From positions 29,006,213-29,070,212 of the forward strand of contig OZ234493.1 of assembly GCA_965153455.1 (NCBI GenBank): a stretch of 64,000 bases of DNA, written 5' to 3'. Made by a program: the position numbers and the translations under genes. This document shows positions 11,344 to 23,888 of the stretch, one piece after another. Below the pieces are notes generated by a model that saw only the letters and a program-made list of their open reading frames with translations, was not told where the DNA came from and searched no databases. The DNA comes from Sphagnum compactum (lineage: Eukaryota > Bryophyta > Sphagnopsida > Sphagnales). How positions within the stretch are numbered: position 1 is the first letter of the stretch; every line of letters starts with the position of its first letter.

Positions 11344-14300
11344 ATGGCGGGGAAGGGAAGTGCCGTGCAGGCTGTGGATTTGCTGGAGATTCTCAACCAG
11401 AGGAGGTCTGCGGCAGCAAAGGAGCAACGTAGCTGCAGTATAAGCGCAGCACAAGATCGTAAGCAGCCTCCTACTTTGGTGAAGCCAGTTCCAAGCAACG
11501 TACTAGCGGACCAAGAAGAAGAAGAAGAAGAAGAAGAAGTAGAAGTGGGTGGCAGTGTCGTCGTCATGGGGGTAGCAGCTATGGCGATTACCACTGTGAA
11601 ACGTCCAGCTTCCACGGATATCAGTTGCGACAAGAAGCTGGCAGCTGCAGAAGAGAGAGAGAAATCCATCGCTCGTCTCCGAGGAAGAAGCTGCGGCGGG
11701 TATGAGTCGACGCAGCAGCTGCAGGAGTCTAAAGGTACTCAGCATCCGTGGCTCCCACTCATGTGTCGGTCCTCTTATTGCTAGACTTTGCAGCAACAGT
11801 CTATCAAGCTCTTTTCATATACAGTAAGTAAGCAGCTGGTGATGGGTTTTTCTTGAGGAATATTATTGATGATATTTGTGTGAACTGCCAGATTCACAAG
11901 CTGGATCAGTGAAGATCTCGAGTGCAGCAGACGACTGTAGTAATTACACAAAAGCTCATGGCAAGACAAACTGCAAAAGTTCGTGTGCAGATCTTCTTCA
12001 TGTGCAGCAGCAGCAGCAGCAGCTTCCACCCATCACTTCGCCATCTCCGACAAGCTGGGTCGACCATTCCACAACGTCTATAAACCCCATGCGCAGCTCC
12101 TCCATGATCTCGCCTGTAAGTCATCAAATCCCTGGCAACCAATTATTTTTCTCGTTTGTGGTCAATGGCATCGTATAGATCTCTCACACAATTGTATCAA
12201 GGACTTGATTTTTTTTGAGGGGCGGGGGGGGGTTTATTTGGGCAGCTGGGATGGTTGAATCAAATGTCTTTACAACATGATCTTCAGCAGCAGAAGAAGA
12301 AAGCCGTGGAGCAGCAGTTGCTGCTTTCCAGCAGCAATTCTCAGGCACCAACTGCAGCAGCAAGGAAGAGTATGATGGTGCAGCAGCAGGACGATGCAGC
12401 ATCCGAGACATCCTCTCACACAGCTGAAGATCGACATCTGCATGAAGAAGCTGCCGAAAAAGTGGATGATCATGATGCTCCTGATCATGAACCTTCAGAG
12501 GATCATACACCACTGCAGCAGCTTTCTGTGTTGATCCCACACAACATCATACATGAGGAGCAGCTGCCACTGCAACCTGCAGCAGCAAATGATCAGCCAG
12601 CCGGCAGCTCATGCACTACTGCAGCAGCAGCAGCAGCAGGATTTGGTTCTCCATTACCACTGCTGCAGCTGCAGCATTTTGGACCCACCACCAGCTTGAA
12701 TGCTGCAGTTGCCACCACAACTACAGCTTCTGGCCACCTAGAGTCATCGATCAAGGCTGATGCAGCAGCCATGGAATCTACACAAGACAAATTTAAGTGA
12801 GAGAAAATGAATAGACCAAAACCTAAGAGAATTTGGATCACATGGTCTTAGCTGATTTTATCACATGCCTACATTGTTGTGCATCAATAGCAGGGTCCCT
12901 TTCTGCTGACATGCTTAGCTTTTGCTAGAACTTGTTGCAGATCTCTGCATGCTTTTGACTGATGATCTTTGCAATTATTGTAACTCCAAACATTGGGTAT
13001 GAAATCTGCTCAAGAAATAATTTTCTTTTGGGCTGTACTCAATGTTTACAGACCTGTAGCTGCAGCAGCAGCAGCAGCTCCTCATCAGGTGGGTGGTGGA
13101 GCAGGAGTAGTGCAAGTTCTGCCACCAACAGCACAACTTACTATCTTTTATGCAGGCATGGTACATGCATATGATGATGTACCGTTGGACAAGGTGAGAC
13201 TCTAGAGAACATCTTCAAGATCTGCAATTGCTTGAGTTTTTTTCCTTTAGGATTCGTTTAGGTTCGATAGTTTTGCATTACAATTTATTAAGCTTGTTCC
13301 AAGTTCTTATCTCCCTTGATGTAGGTTTTTGCAGAACTGACATAGCCTTGTCTGACTGTTCTCTAATGATTTGCAATGGATCTGGAAATTACTAAATGGG
13401 TTCTCTAAGAGTTTAATGGATCTTGAAATTACTTAATGTGTTCTCTAACAATTTGCAATGGACCTGGAAAGAAATTATGTGTTCTCAGATTCTTTTGAAG
13501 TTGTGAAAAATATTGCAGCTGCAAGCTATTATGTTGTTAGCTGGTAGTAGAAATACGAAATCTTCCAGCTATACAAACCTTCCTGGAAGTCGTGGAGCCA
13601 GTGCAACAGCAACAACAGCTCATCCATTTTTAGCTCCTATTATAATCCCCCAGGCTGCCAGGACTCCATCTTCTTCAGTTCCTTCCACTGCACACACTAC
13701 TGCCGTAACCACAGCACCAACAACAACAACAGCTTGTCCTTCTTCTGCATCACCTGGCATCCTCACACGACCCATTGCTAGAAATGTCCATGCCGGTAAG
13801 TCCCTTCGCTTCTTCTTCTTCTTCTTCTACGAAGGGTAGGCAGCGGGACTCCTTGTAAATAGTTCCTTTAAATGTTCACATTGTTCATCACCTTAGAACT
13901 AGATCTCACAACTTTACTGCCAGCAGCTAGAGTTGATGAGGATTTGATTCTTTGAGACTCTCTGTCTAATTGCAGTAATAGAGCTGCCACAGGCGAGAAA
14001 GGCATCCTTGGCAAGATTCCTAGAGAAGCGGAAAGACAGGTAACTACTACTAAAACAACATTGGAGCTTGATTTTTCTTTTTCTTTTTTCCTTGTGTCGA
14101 AAATTACTCTAACGTTACAAGGTCTAATTTAGCTCAAATGAATCAAGACTTTTGCTCTACCAAATAAATTTGGCATCACTTTTGGCATAATTTTTCATGG
14201 TTATCTTTCCCCACAGCTTTCTTGGGTACTGCTCCAATGGACATGAGTAGTTGTGTGCAAGCACAATGTACATAGTTTTGCAATGACAAATTCAGTTCAA

Positions 14301-14781
14301 ATTTTGCAGGGTGCGAATGAAGGCACCATATCCTCTCACATTTGCTATCAAGAAAGAAGGACCTAGTACACCTCGGTGCGACAAGTCTCCAAGCCCTCCT
14401 CGGAGGCAACCACGAACACGGTCACCTTCCCCAGCAGCATTGATGGCGGGATCAAGTCACCAAAGTGCTGTTATGCCATCATCTACCAACTCCAGAGATC
14501 CACTGCAATACTACAAATCAAGTGATACTTGTAGCGAACCCAATTCTCCTACTAGGTCTCCTCCAACTCCTCCACGACTGAGCATGGCTGCTGGATATGT
14601 AGTAAATACAACTGCAGGCAGCTGTTCCACTGCAGCTGGTGTTAAGGATTTTGAAAGGCAGCAGCAACTTGTCAATTCAATACCACATTATCAAAGTGAA
14701 AAATCATCACCACTTCAAAAATCTTCACAAGATGAAAAGGGTGAAGAAGCATCAATAGAGGAAGAAGATGGCACATCATGA
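11344..14781 (+). CDS. JAZ: JAZ (TIFY family) jasmonate-signalling repressor
   Basis: In jasmonate signalling JAZ proteins hold MYC-type activators silent in the nucleus until the COI1 receptor marks them for degradation. I read exons at 11,344-11,734, 11,892-12,115, 12,246-12,796, 13,052-13,193, 13,519-13,795, 13,976-14,039 and 14,310-14,781. All introns are GT-AG, phases match, and the 2,121-nt sum gives 706 aa. The TIFY motif TIFYAG is at residues 419-424, followed by YDDVPLDK and AIMLLAG. The Jas motif is at residues 532-557: LPQARKA, then SLARFLEKRKDRVRMKAPY, which fits SLx2Fx2KRx2Rx5PY exactly and resembles the JAZ3/4/9 type. Residues 1-415 are low-complexity: an E8 run at 58-65, poly-Q, poly-A and Ser-rich tracts coded by CAG/GCA repeats. 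The tail is Ser/Pro-rich. No clear LxLxL EAR motif is seen, so recruitment through NINJA is the likely route to co-repressors. At 706 aa it is about twice the longest Arabidopsis JAZ. The Jas motif is split by the conserved Jas intron. The least certain junction is the acceptor at 12,245. Confidence 0.88.
14040..14309 (+). promoter_or_regulatory. Conserved Jas intron with a stop at its donor
   Basis: This 270-nt intron interrupts the arginine codon between KRKD and VRMKAPY (AG|G). If it is retained, the reading frame continues AGG TAA, so the protein stops immediately after KRKDR and loses the x5PY end. Retention of this intron is a known source of COI1-resistant JAZ forms in Arabidopsis. Here the same outcome is written into the donor itself. 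Confidence 0.8.
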
Positions 14782-15194
14782 TATTGCGCTTTTGGCTTTT
14801 TGCTTGTTGGCTTGGTAGCCAGCCATAGATTTTCCTCAGTTTTCAAGTGCATCCATCCATCATCCTCAATGCAGTTCCGCTCAAGGGATATATTAAGATC
14901 AAACCTGTAATTTTAAAGATCTAGTTGAGGCATTCACGGTGAAGCTTATTATCAAACGATTTCACATTGCAAAACTCTACAATTATTCTTTGGAACTTTG
15001 AAAGGCTGGTAGAGAATTTGGCAGGTTCAAAAGGTTGCAGACCACAGTGACTGTGTTCATTTGAGATTCTAGGACGACCCATTCACCCTGATGTCTTGAA
15101 CCTTTGTACAGAGTTAGTTACAATTTGAGTACAAAAAACTCAAGTCTAATTTCAATGCACGATTTACTACTGTAAAAGAAAAAATGGGCAGATT
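14782..15194. other. Probable JAZ 3' untranslated region and flank
   Basis: No coding sequence. It follows the JAZ stop codon directly and probably contains the 3' UTR. I cannot place the polyadenylation site. Confidence 0.4.
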
Positions 15195-15310
15195 TGCAAA
15201 TGGTGGAGTTTTTCAACAAGTTTTGGAATTTTTGAACAAATGGGGAGTTTTTTTCAACAAGTTTTGGAATTTTTGAACAAATGGGGAGTTTTTTTCAACA
15301 AGTTTTGCAA
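15195..15310. repeat. 41-bp tandem repeat, about 2.5 units
   Basis: The word 'caacaagttttg' starts at 15,214, 15,255 and 15,296, a period of exactly 41 bp. The unit also contains 'gaacaaatggggag'. The two full units are nearly identical, so the duplication is fairly recent. Confidence 0.9.
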
Positions 15311-16020
15311 CAGATTCTTGGTGCCGCTGTAATTTTAAAATCAAAATCAAGAGATGGGTTGTGAGGGGATGCAATTGATTGATCTAAGAATCTCAGATTG
15401 TCAACTTTGGGTCGATCTGAACTGGGCGCTTGTCAAGTTGAGACAGAGGTTCTCAAATTAGGTCAGATCCTACCAGTAGACCTTACTTCCTTTCTTAGTA
15501 GGCAGAACAAAGATATGAAAATCATTTATGTATTGAAAGATATTAGAAGTCAACATGGACATATTTCATGCCGTAAACATGTTTTTGATTTCTTTTTTTC
15601 TTTTTTTCTAATTACATTGATAGGCCACTTGATAATTCAACTTTTCCATTCTTTGTTCAATTCTGATGATTGTAGCTCCAATTTGAAAATTTTAATAGGT
15701 TTCCAAAATTATTCATATATGTTGCACTATTATTGGGCATGGTAGGAAAAAAACACTAAAATTAAACAAATTTTAACACTTCGTAGGCAAAAATTACTAC
15801 CATTGGATGCATAATGGCATATTTTAGGTTTTCAAGAATTTGAAAATATTTCTTTCTTTTTGTATGTTCATAAATCACACATTGTTCACCACCAAAATAT
15901 CCAAATCCTTTTCCCACATCTCACACATGACTTTTGAGGCACCATGTGTGATATAACACTACGTGCACTTGAGTCAAGTTCCTCCTAAACAATGTACGGA
16001 AGAAGCCACCTTCACAGAAT
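15311..16020. other. Intergenic DNA
   Basis: A 115-codon plus-strand frame at 15,398-15,745 has no recognisable domain and a phenylalanine-rich stretch coded by a T-rich tract. No gene is supported. Confidence 0.45.
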
Positions 16021-16190
16021 AAGCTAAGCCATTTGCGAATACTTTACCCATACTTTACCCATTCACATGTGCAAATCACATGTTTAAAGGTTGTGGGCTA
16101 AAAGCGAATAAGCCATTTACGAATACTTTACCCATCACATCTGCAATTTCATGTTTAAAGGTTGCATGCTAAGAGAGAGAGAGAGAGTTT
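16021..16190. repeat. 84-bp tandem duplication and (GA)n tract
   Basis: 'agccattt(g/a)cgaatacttt' begins at 16,027 and again at 16,111. Both copies continue into 'catgtttaaaggttg', and the second has small internal deletions. A short (GA)n run at about 16,171-16,187 follows. Confidence 0.8.
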
Positions 16191-17640
16191 GACAATATAT
16201 TGAGGGCCCACAAGAGGAATAAACAAGTTGCATGGATAAGACCTTTCTAGTGTTGTAAATAGACCTTGTGCACATTGATTGTGCATCAAGCTATATATAT
16301 TGGGGGATGGGGTGTGGGCGGGGTGGTCCATGGAGCATGACTTTCAACAACAGCCTTTGAGAGGTAGAGTTGAACTATGGTTTGGGGAGAGGAAATCTAT
16401 GACCCAAAAGATCTTCTACAGTATGTGTCCACTTTGGGTCACCAAGTCCAAGACATCATGGCATAAGCTCAAAGAGACTTAATTGTCAATCACAATCCCT
16501 TTGAATTTTGCACCCATGATTTTTCTTGGGAGCAATGAATGGGATATGAAGTGTATGTCATCATGAAGACTTCAGAGTTTTTTTTGGTTGGGGTTGGGTG
16601 TAGGAGTTTTCCTTAAGAACTTCCTAATAAAATCTGCCTGATAAATGTGAAATTGGGTGTCAAGCTCTTAATCATCATAGCCAACATAAACCCACCCATA
16701 AAGATATTATGACTATTTTGCTTTGTTTAATCTTCTTGCTTTTCTCCCAAGGGAGGTACTTAGATCATCTCTTCCATTCAGGAAAATTCATCTTTCTGTT
16801 GTTTCTGGGGGAAAGGTATCAGACTCAGAAACGTGATGAATAAAAATTAATGTTATATCTTTATGGAAAGGGTCGTCTGTCTGAACTTTGAACAAGTGTT
16901 GGGCAAGTATGTAATTTATCATATATTAATACAATAATAATAATACCCAAAAAAATAATTTAATCATAATACCAAAATGATATAGGTATTAGACAAATTG
17001 TCAAATGATACATTTTGCTGTGGTGTGAGTATAAGCAAATTTATAATTTTGAGATAATGGTACGAATATAAGTAGTGAGGATGAGGAGACCAATACCAAG
17101 TATTGAATGTGAATAATGATATAGTGTGAAAAAATCATTACGTCTTGAAATGTTCTGCATTCTAACTTTCAAATGAATACCAACAAATAATCACTTCAAA
17201 CCAAAGAAATAATCATTAGTAAGATAGGGATCAACCACACACTTCCTTATTCAAGAGGCTATGATCCGAAACACTTTATTCTATGTCTTTTAAAATAACA
17301 TGTTGGGAATCAAATTTTATTGTCAATGTATACAAGAATACAATCATTAGAGCATCTTCAACATTCACCTCGAATCTACCTCTCCAAATTACTTTTGCTC
17401 GTGTTTTTGGAGGGGGTGATTAGTGTTAATGACGTTGCCTGTCGCAACACTTTTCATCAACTTTCCACCAACATGTCATCTCTCTCCTCTCATTATGATT
17501 TCATGCGGGTTCCACTTTTGTGTCTATCTCGTCCATAGCCAAAGCTTGTCTTGAACTAATTTTCAAGATTTTATGTCATTGCCTTTGCCCTCTTTCACAA
17601 TGGAGTCTTGTCGTTAGGTATTTCTTACACACACACATGG
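16191..17640. other. Intergenic DNA
   Basis: No gene supported. The word 'agtgttgggcaagta' at 16,891 resembles the ends of the hAT-like sequences at 23,493 and 27,972, but no partner end was found. Confidence 0.4.
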
Positions 17641-17745
17641 AAGTTGAAGAAGATGACAATCAACAATGGTTCACACTGGAAATTTTGGGCTTGCTTGGAA
17701 GTAAAATTATTCTATAGTTCTTCCAATCTATGACATGAAGTTTTT

Positions 17746-18602
17746 TTGATGTTGCCACATCATGACATGTCATCATTTTTATATATCATGGATTTTGTTT
17801 GCATTGAAGATCCGTATTTCTTACAAAAATGTGATGCTTGTGGCCTTTTGGGCTTTTCTCCAATTCAAAAATGCACAAGTGCATTGAGAAATCTTGCATA
17901 TGGGCTTATTACATGTGATGAATATCAAAAGTTGAAAGAATCAACAACTATGGAATCAATCAAAAGGTTTGTTGTTGTAGTTCATGTTGTGTTTGAAGCT
18001 CATTACATACACAAGCCAACTCTACAAGATTTTGGAAAACAACTTGTGATTAATGTATAATGAAACTGGTTTAAAATGTCTTCAATTTTTGACTATATGC
18101 ATTATCCATAGAAAATTTGTCTTGTAGCTTGATAGGGCAATTCTCCAATGAAGACAATTGAAACTCAATTATATTTAAAGCAATTGCAAATCAATCATTC
18201 TAGATTTGACATGTGTATTTTGGTTTCCCTTTTGGTAATAATGATATTAATGTTTTGGAGCACTCGTCCTTAGTTGTAGATTTGTTGCAAGGACTTGGAA
18301 ACAATTTGGGGTTTGTTGTGCATGCATACCATTATGATGAATATTATTTCTCAGTCAACAAGACAAACCTATGGTGGTTGATCATCATTCAAACTCATGC
18401 ATGAGCTACAAAGAAAATGTTTGCAACACTTCACAAGTGCACAAAAGGTTATGCACAAAAACACCAAACATGGATTTGGAGTTTCGCAAGTTTGGTTCCA
18501 AATTTTTGCAAATCCATGTTGCCAATGGGACTACAAGTTAAAATTATCATGGTGTGTGTTGTTTTACACAATATGATCCTAGAAGATGAGCATGATGAGT
18601 AA
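17746..18602 (+). pseudogene. PIF/Harbinger transposase pseudogene (plant transposon-protein type)
   Basis: Three broken plus-strand frames follow the order of the HARBI1-like proteins common in plants. 17,746-18,060 carries 'DPYFLQKCDACGLLGF', 'LAYG' and 'STTMESIKRF'. After a stop, 18,075-18,210 reads in shifted frames as DYMHY, the first catalytic Asp region. 18,213-18,404 carries 'NNDINVLEHSSLVVDLLQG', with the second Asp. 18,417-18,602 ends VVLHNMILEDEHDE, the conserved tail. At least three frameshifts or stops make it non-functional. No inverted ends or TA-rich 3-bp duplications were identified. Confidence 0.75.
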
Positions 18603-21587
18603 GTGAAGGTTGTTGGACCTTTTGTTGGTGTCCAAGCTCATTGAAAATTATCTTTTGCAATGTTTAGGGAAGGCATTGAAGCCATAGAAAATTCAAACTT
18701 TCATTTTAGACTTCATAATAACCTCATTCAACATTTGTGATATTTGGAAAGCAATCAATGAAAAAAAATGCACAAAATGTGTAATTCTACATTATTCCAA
18801 AAGTTCAATTACACTAGAGTTGTTGATTTATTGTGTTTCCACATTCGCATTAACAACTTGAAAGGTGGGTTATAAGTTTGAACCATGATTTAAAATTGTT
18901 TTCATGGGAGTCGAAACATCAAATACCACTTATGGCCAAGCTTTGATATTTGGATGTTGTGTGCAAGCAATCATTCAAAAGTGTTTTTTGTTAGCTCCAA
19001 AACCCTATCATTGTTCTTGTGATGCCATTTCCAAAACAATGATTAATGTTTTGCATCACATGCATGATGTCATAAATTTGGCTTCTGACATCAACAAATT
19101 TGATGTAATGACCTACAAAATACTCATGACTTTATCTTGGTACTTGATCATGTGTCGAAGGGAGAATTTCGATAGGCCTATTAAGCACTTTTATTTTAGT
19201 GGTGAGAATGGGTTAATATCAACAACATTTTTGTGATTGTTTACAACAGTTTTTTATTGGTGGGGGTTTATTGTATCTTACTAAAAATGTTTTCCTCATT
19301 GGAAAACCTATAGACTCTAGCCCTCTCACTATGTACCCTCACTTCCAACTTATATTAGCCTTGCAAAAACAAATTGCTTGATAATGAGTAGTGAAAACAA
19401 TCTACAACATCCCCACATTAGTTGGTCCAATATGGAGTGTGAGTTCCTTGTGCTTTGGAAAACAAAGGAATGCATGATGTCTTTCTTCTATACACATGTT
19501 TCATCCCACTCTTACACTATTGTGACCATCATGCCTGTCATCTTTATTCTTATTTTTTTCAAAATTTTAGGTAATTTTTTAGGTCCAACTTATTTGAACA
19601 ACATGTAATGCCAAACTATAGCTTGTTATTTAACCACCTTACCTATATGTATTTTCAAAGCATGATCTTAATTTGATTAAATTGCAATTCATTTAACTTC
19701 ATGTTTTCATAGGTCAACACCATTGACAATTAGAAAAAATAATAGACCAATGTTGCCAATCCTAGTTTTGAAATGTTTAAAGTTTTTGATGGAACCTTTG
19801 GTTCAATCCTAAAATTGATTCTATGGATTTTTAAAAGCCTTTGGTTTTGATTTTTTATTAACAAAATTAGAGGTTGGTCCCATTTAAGGTTAGGGGGTGA
19901 AAGCAAAATAAAGTAGACAACTCACTGATTTGTATCATGAAAATTTACAAATAGCCATAAAAAAAATTGATGTATTATAAGTAAGAATTTTTTTTTTTAT
20001 AATGACTAATATGTTGATAATCTTTCACTTTATGATTATAATTTTTTTTTAAATTCATTTTTAAAGTAGATTTAAGTAGATTTGTTTTAAATGCATCTAC
20101 TTGCACAAGATGTCCAATATTAGAAAATGGGTTGCAAGTAGATAGAATATTCATTTTTTGAAAATTTCAAGATAATGAAAACTTAAAAAATACTTATGTA
20201 TTTTCAAATTATGCATGTTATAATCACAATATATTAAATTTTCAATGTGAAGTAGGTTTGAACGCCGTATTTACTTTTCATTTTTTAACATATTATTTAT
20301 TTACTTTTATCACACCAAAGTTGTTCAAATTTTGTATGTAACCTATTATAAACTAAATAAAATAACATATGTTTCATAATTTTACTTAAAGATATTTTGA
20401 ATTTACTTTCTTATGTTTAAATTTTAAAAAAAATTTCTTAAATGAATTTGGACGAATTATTATTTTTGGTCTACCTTAACTTGCCCACACCTTAGGTCTA
20501 GTTCCATCTCCATTACACATGATTAAACATAAATTCTTTCATGAAGTATTATAATACCTTTTAAAGTTCAGCAATAATTAATTTTTTTTAAATATTGAAT
20601 TTTAAGGAAATACAAAGGGTGGGGGGATTACAAAAAATGTTGGAAACCCAAGCCCACCATTGCAAAACAAGTATACAATAATTGAATTGACATTTATCAT
20701 CCTATAATTTGATGGAACATTATTGGTCCCCATTTTTGCAAAAAGAAGCAATAGACATTATTACAAAAGGTCCCATTATCTTAGAGATTCAAAGTCTAGA
20801 AAACTTGCTGAAAAAAACTACCTATATCTATTGCCAAATTTTCATTATTATTATTTTAAACTATTAAAATGCATTTTGAAAATTAAAATAAATTATTTGG
20901 CACCCAAGTTTGAACTTGAATTGGTATTATGATATTAGTTTGTTGAACCCATCCACATAATTCAAGATAGAGATTATATAACATTAATTTATGTAAATCA
21001 ATTAAAACTAACCATTTGCATAAAAAGTAAAGTTAAGCTTTTACTTTCTTATAATAATTTGTCCTTATATACCTAAAGAACCTGAACATGTATTTTTTAG
21101 AAATTATAAAAATAAATAAATAAATAAAATTTAAAAAACACACTTAAAATTCAAGTTTTAATTCAATTTTTTAAAGAGGTCAATTGCTTGGTTTAGTTCC
21201 AATAACGATTTCAACAAAACATTGAACCTCTAATCCAAATACCCTAAAACAAACTTGACCTAGAAACTAAACCTACACTTGTTTGAAATAAGAACTTGTC
21301 AACATTGGAACAAACCCAAGCGACAATCGTCAAGATTCATAACCATGGTTCTCAAAGAGATCAAAGACCCAATTCTAATATAGCTATGGCATGGTTCTAT
21401 AGGGAACCTACCCCACATATTTGTTGGGGCATTCCTCAAGGCCAGTACTCTTCTTTATTCACTTGGGTCTATCACACATTTATAGGTAATCCTAGCTTGG
21501 ACCCAATGGTCAAAAATAGGTAAGTGAAACACATCCATAAAGAGTAAAAGAATAGCTTATTAAAGGGATGAAACTAAAAGCTCTAAT
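18603..21587. other. AT-rich intergenic DNA, unassigned frames
   Basis: Plus-strand frames at 18,904-19,236 (110 codons) and 19,378-19,608 (76 codons) have a mostly hydrophobic or His-rich look and no domain I recognise. Following directly on the Harbinger pseudogene, they may be transposon-derived. From 19,620 to 21,290 the DNA is very AT-rich with nothing supportable. Confidence 0.4.
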
Positions 21588-21660
21588 CTACCTATATAGG
21601 TAGGTAGGTAGGTAGGTAGGTAGGTTTACGCAGAGTGTTTTTTTTTTTTTTTTTTTTTCA
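21588..21660. repeat. Palindrome, (TAGG)n microsatellite and poly-T
   Basis: CTACCTATATAGGTAG (21,588-21,603) is a perfect 16-bp palindrome. It runs into about seven TAGG units up to 21,626, followed by a poly-T run of roughly 20 at 21,639-21,658. Confidence 0.9.
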
Positions 21661-23349
21661 ATTTTCTGATGTTAGCATACCCGTGATCATCCACAAGGAG
21701 GTTTTAGTCATGTTTGGCTATAAACGAGCTATGAAAGAACAATTTTTTTTAATCCTTCCATGTTCTGACTACTTGCTTGAATAACGTGTAAAAACATGGT
21801 GATCTTTTAGGGAGGGAAAGAAATCATTTTTTTGGCAATTCATATTGAAAAAGAGCAAATTTTTGACAAAATGTTTTTTTCACCAAAAGAGACAAATGAT
21901 TTGATATACTTCATTTATTTCAAAAATTAGTTCAAATCAATTTGTTAGGTATTTCATTTTGTTTCCTTCTTGTGCAATGTTTGGTTTTGTTGCAATTTTC
22001 AGCTGATACCATGAATTGCTACAGAAATTTGAAGCTTTCTTTGAAGTGTAATTATACCTCTAAATAAAAGGTAAAAATTTGTAATGTTAAATATCACTGC
22101 ATGGCATCATGTATTTTACACCTGTATTTTCCCCTCCTTTTGATTAATTCAAAGCCCTTAAAAGGTTGGCCCCACAAAAGTATCTATATGTTGATTTCAA
22201 AGCATCGAACCAACAATGGTCCAACATCATCTTTGACGCTTTGGGGTCCAATAATGGATGAAGTGAAACCAAATAATAGTAGCTCATGAACAAATTACAA
22301 CATTGTTTGATCAAAATGAAAGCCAACTTGTTGAAAATGCCACATAGCATGTTCGATAGTTGTTTATTGAAACAAAGTCCTAAAGCAAAATCTTTATTTT
22401 TTCTTTTTTTCAAAGCCCAAAAACCACATAGTGAATGATTGACAAGAGGTGTTAAATTTATGCTCACCCCATAAATGAACTAAAACCTTTTGTCAATAAG
22501 GGGAGGATTTTATGTTAGCAAATGTAAAACACAAACAAACTTCAGGTTTTAGTACATTACTTTTGCCATTTGTTTTAATGTGCATTATATATACGAAGTA
22601 TTTAACCATATGTGATCAAGATGTGAATCATGAATTATTGTTTTTTTTCCCTTTTTTGACAAAATTTAACTTTAATTACAAGGCATGATTCGAAATAATT
22701 AGCTTGTGTTTGGAACATGTTGGAGGACATGGGATATATCACATGTTCCAATGACATTGCTTGTTTGTTAAGTGACACAGCATTTCACCTTTTGGTCATA
22801 TTTTAAGTTTTAAATTATTTTTCAAGTTTTTAATTGTCACTTTCCAAGGATGGACCAAGGATGTCTAATGGCCCAAAAACATCCTTTTTTGACACTTAGC
22901 ACTTGGGATTTCCCAAACATTCTCTTGGAATAAAATAAGTTTCCTTAATCTAATTCTCATGAAAGTTTCCAAATTTCAACAGTCTCTTTGCCTGAAGCTC
23001 TCACACAAGCCAAAGACATGAACATGAGGCTATGCAGAAAAAGCTAGGAGACACCAAGTAGTTAGTTTCTGTTTTTCCCCTATCTGGTGCACCAGGTCAT
23101 TGGTGGGCTTAAACATTTGCATTGGACCCAACTTTTGTGAGTTTTACCTTATTAAAATCAGTTTTCATATTAGATGAACCAATTTTTTTGGTGAAAGTGT
23201 TTAGATTGGAATGGATTTTTTTTGGTGTTCAGAGTGTGGACACAGTAGGTAGATGTACAACATCTTATCTATTGGCAGGGCCTGCATGTTTGTGATGCCT
23301 TGTTTCTCTACATAACCACACCCAAAAGATAATGGGGTGATTATTTCTA
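21661..23349. other. Intergenic DNA
   Basis: No gene supported. The longest frame (22,144-22,467, minus) has no recognisable motif. Confidence 0.5.
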
Positions 23350-23413
23350 GAGTAAAGTCCCAGGGTAGGGGTTCGTATTCCCAAAACAAGGCACCCAGGA
23401 CAAGGTGCTACCC
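23350..23413. repeat. Dispersed repeat family, copy 2
   Basis: Shares 'gtaaag(c/t)cc(c/t)agggt', 'caaaacaaggc' and 'ggacaaggtg' with the copies at 7.5 kb and 39.7 kb. Confidence 0.55.
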
Positions 23414-23492
23414 TTTACACAAGGGACCTATGTGTTATTGGCACATCCATTAGTTCTAATCAAGGTTCTATGGGGTTTGAATCAATAGAACC

Positions 23493-23880
23493 AGTGTTGG
23501 GCAGTTATTTACTCTTATCAAGAACCTTCATTTCCACTTCTAAAAAGCAGATTAGAACTATCTCAATTCCAGTTCCACACATAAATGGAACCAAGAACAG
23601 TCCAGTTCTGAAAACCAGACAAGATCCCAATCTGATTCTTAATCTGGGTCAGGCAATTAACTGCTGGTCAACCCTCAATTCTAGTCACTTTTTTTTTTCC
23701 CAAAAATCTTGGTTCTGGTTCCATACATAAATAGAACTGGGAACTTGATTCCGGGTCCAGTTCATTAAGAAAATCAAATCAGGTTCCAGTTTCAAAAACC
23801 AGACCTGATTCCAGTTCTTAGTAGCCAGAACCCCAACTTGCAGTTCTTACCTGCCAAAGCATGTACCCACCCAACATCAG
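23493..23880. mobile_element. hAT-like MITE candidate
   Basis: The left end reads AGTGTTGGGC and the right end, read on the opposite strand, CTGATGTTGGG. They share TGTTGGG. Flanking octamers are atagaacc (23,485-23,492) and ttagaacc (23,881-23,888), a 7/8 match consistent with an 8-bp hAT duplication. The interior is packed with both orientations of 'aaccag', 'ggttccagtt' and 'ccagttct', the kind of subterminal repeats hAT elements carry. No transposase is present. Confidence 0.45.
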
Positions 23881-23888
23881 TTAGAACC

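Noticed and set aside
11274-12142. Minus-strand frames opposite the JAZ exons
   Set aside because: The plus strand gives a complete, phase-consistent JAZ gene. Poly-Leu and poly-Ser runs are the complement of CAG/GAA repeats.
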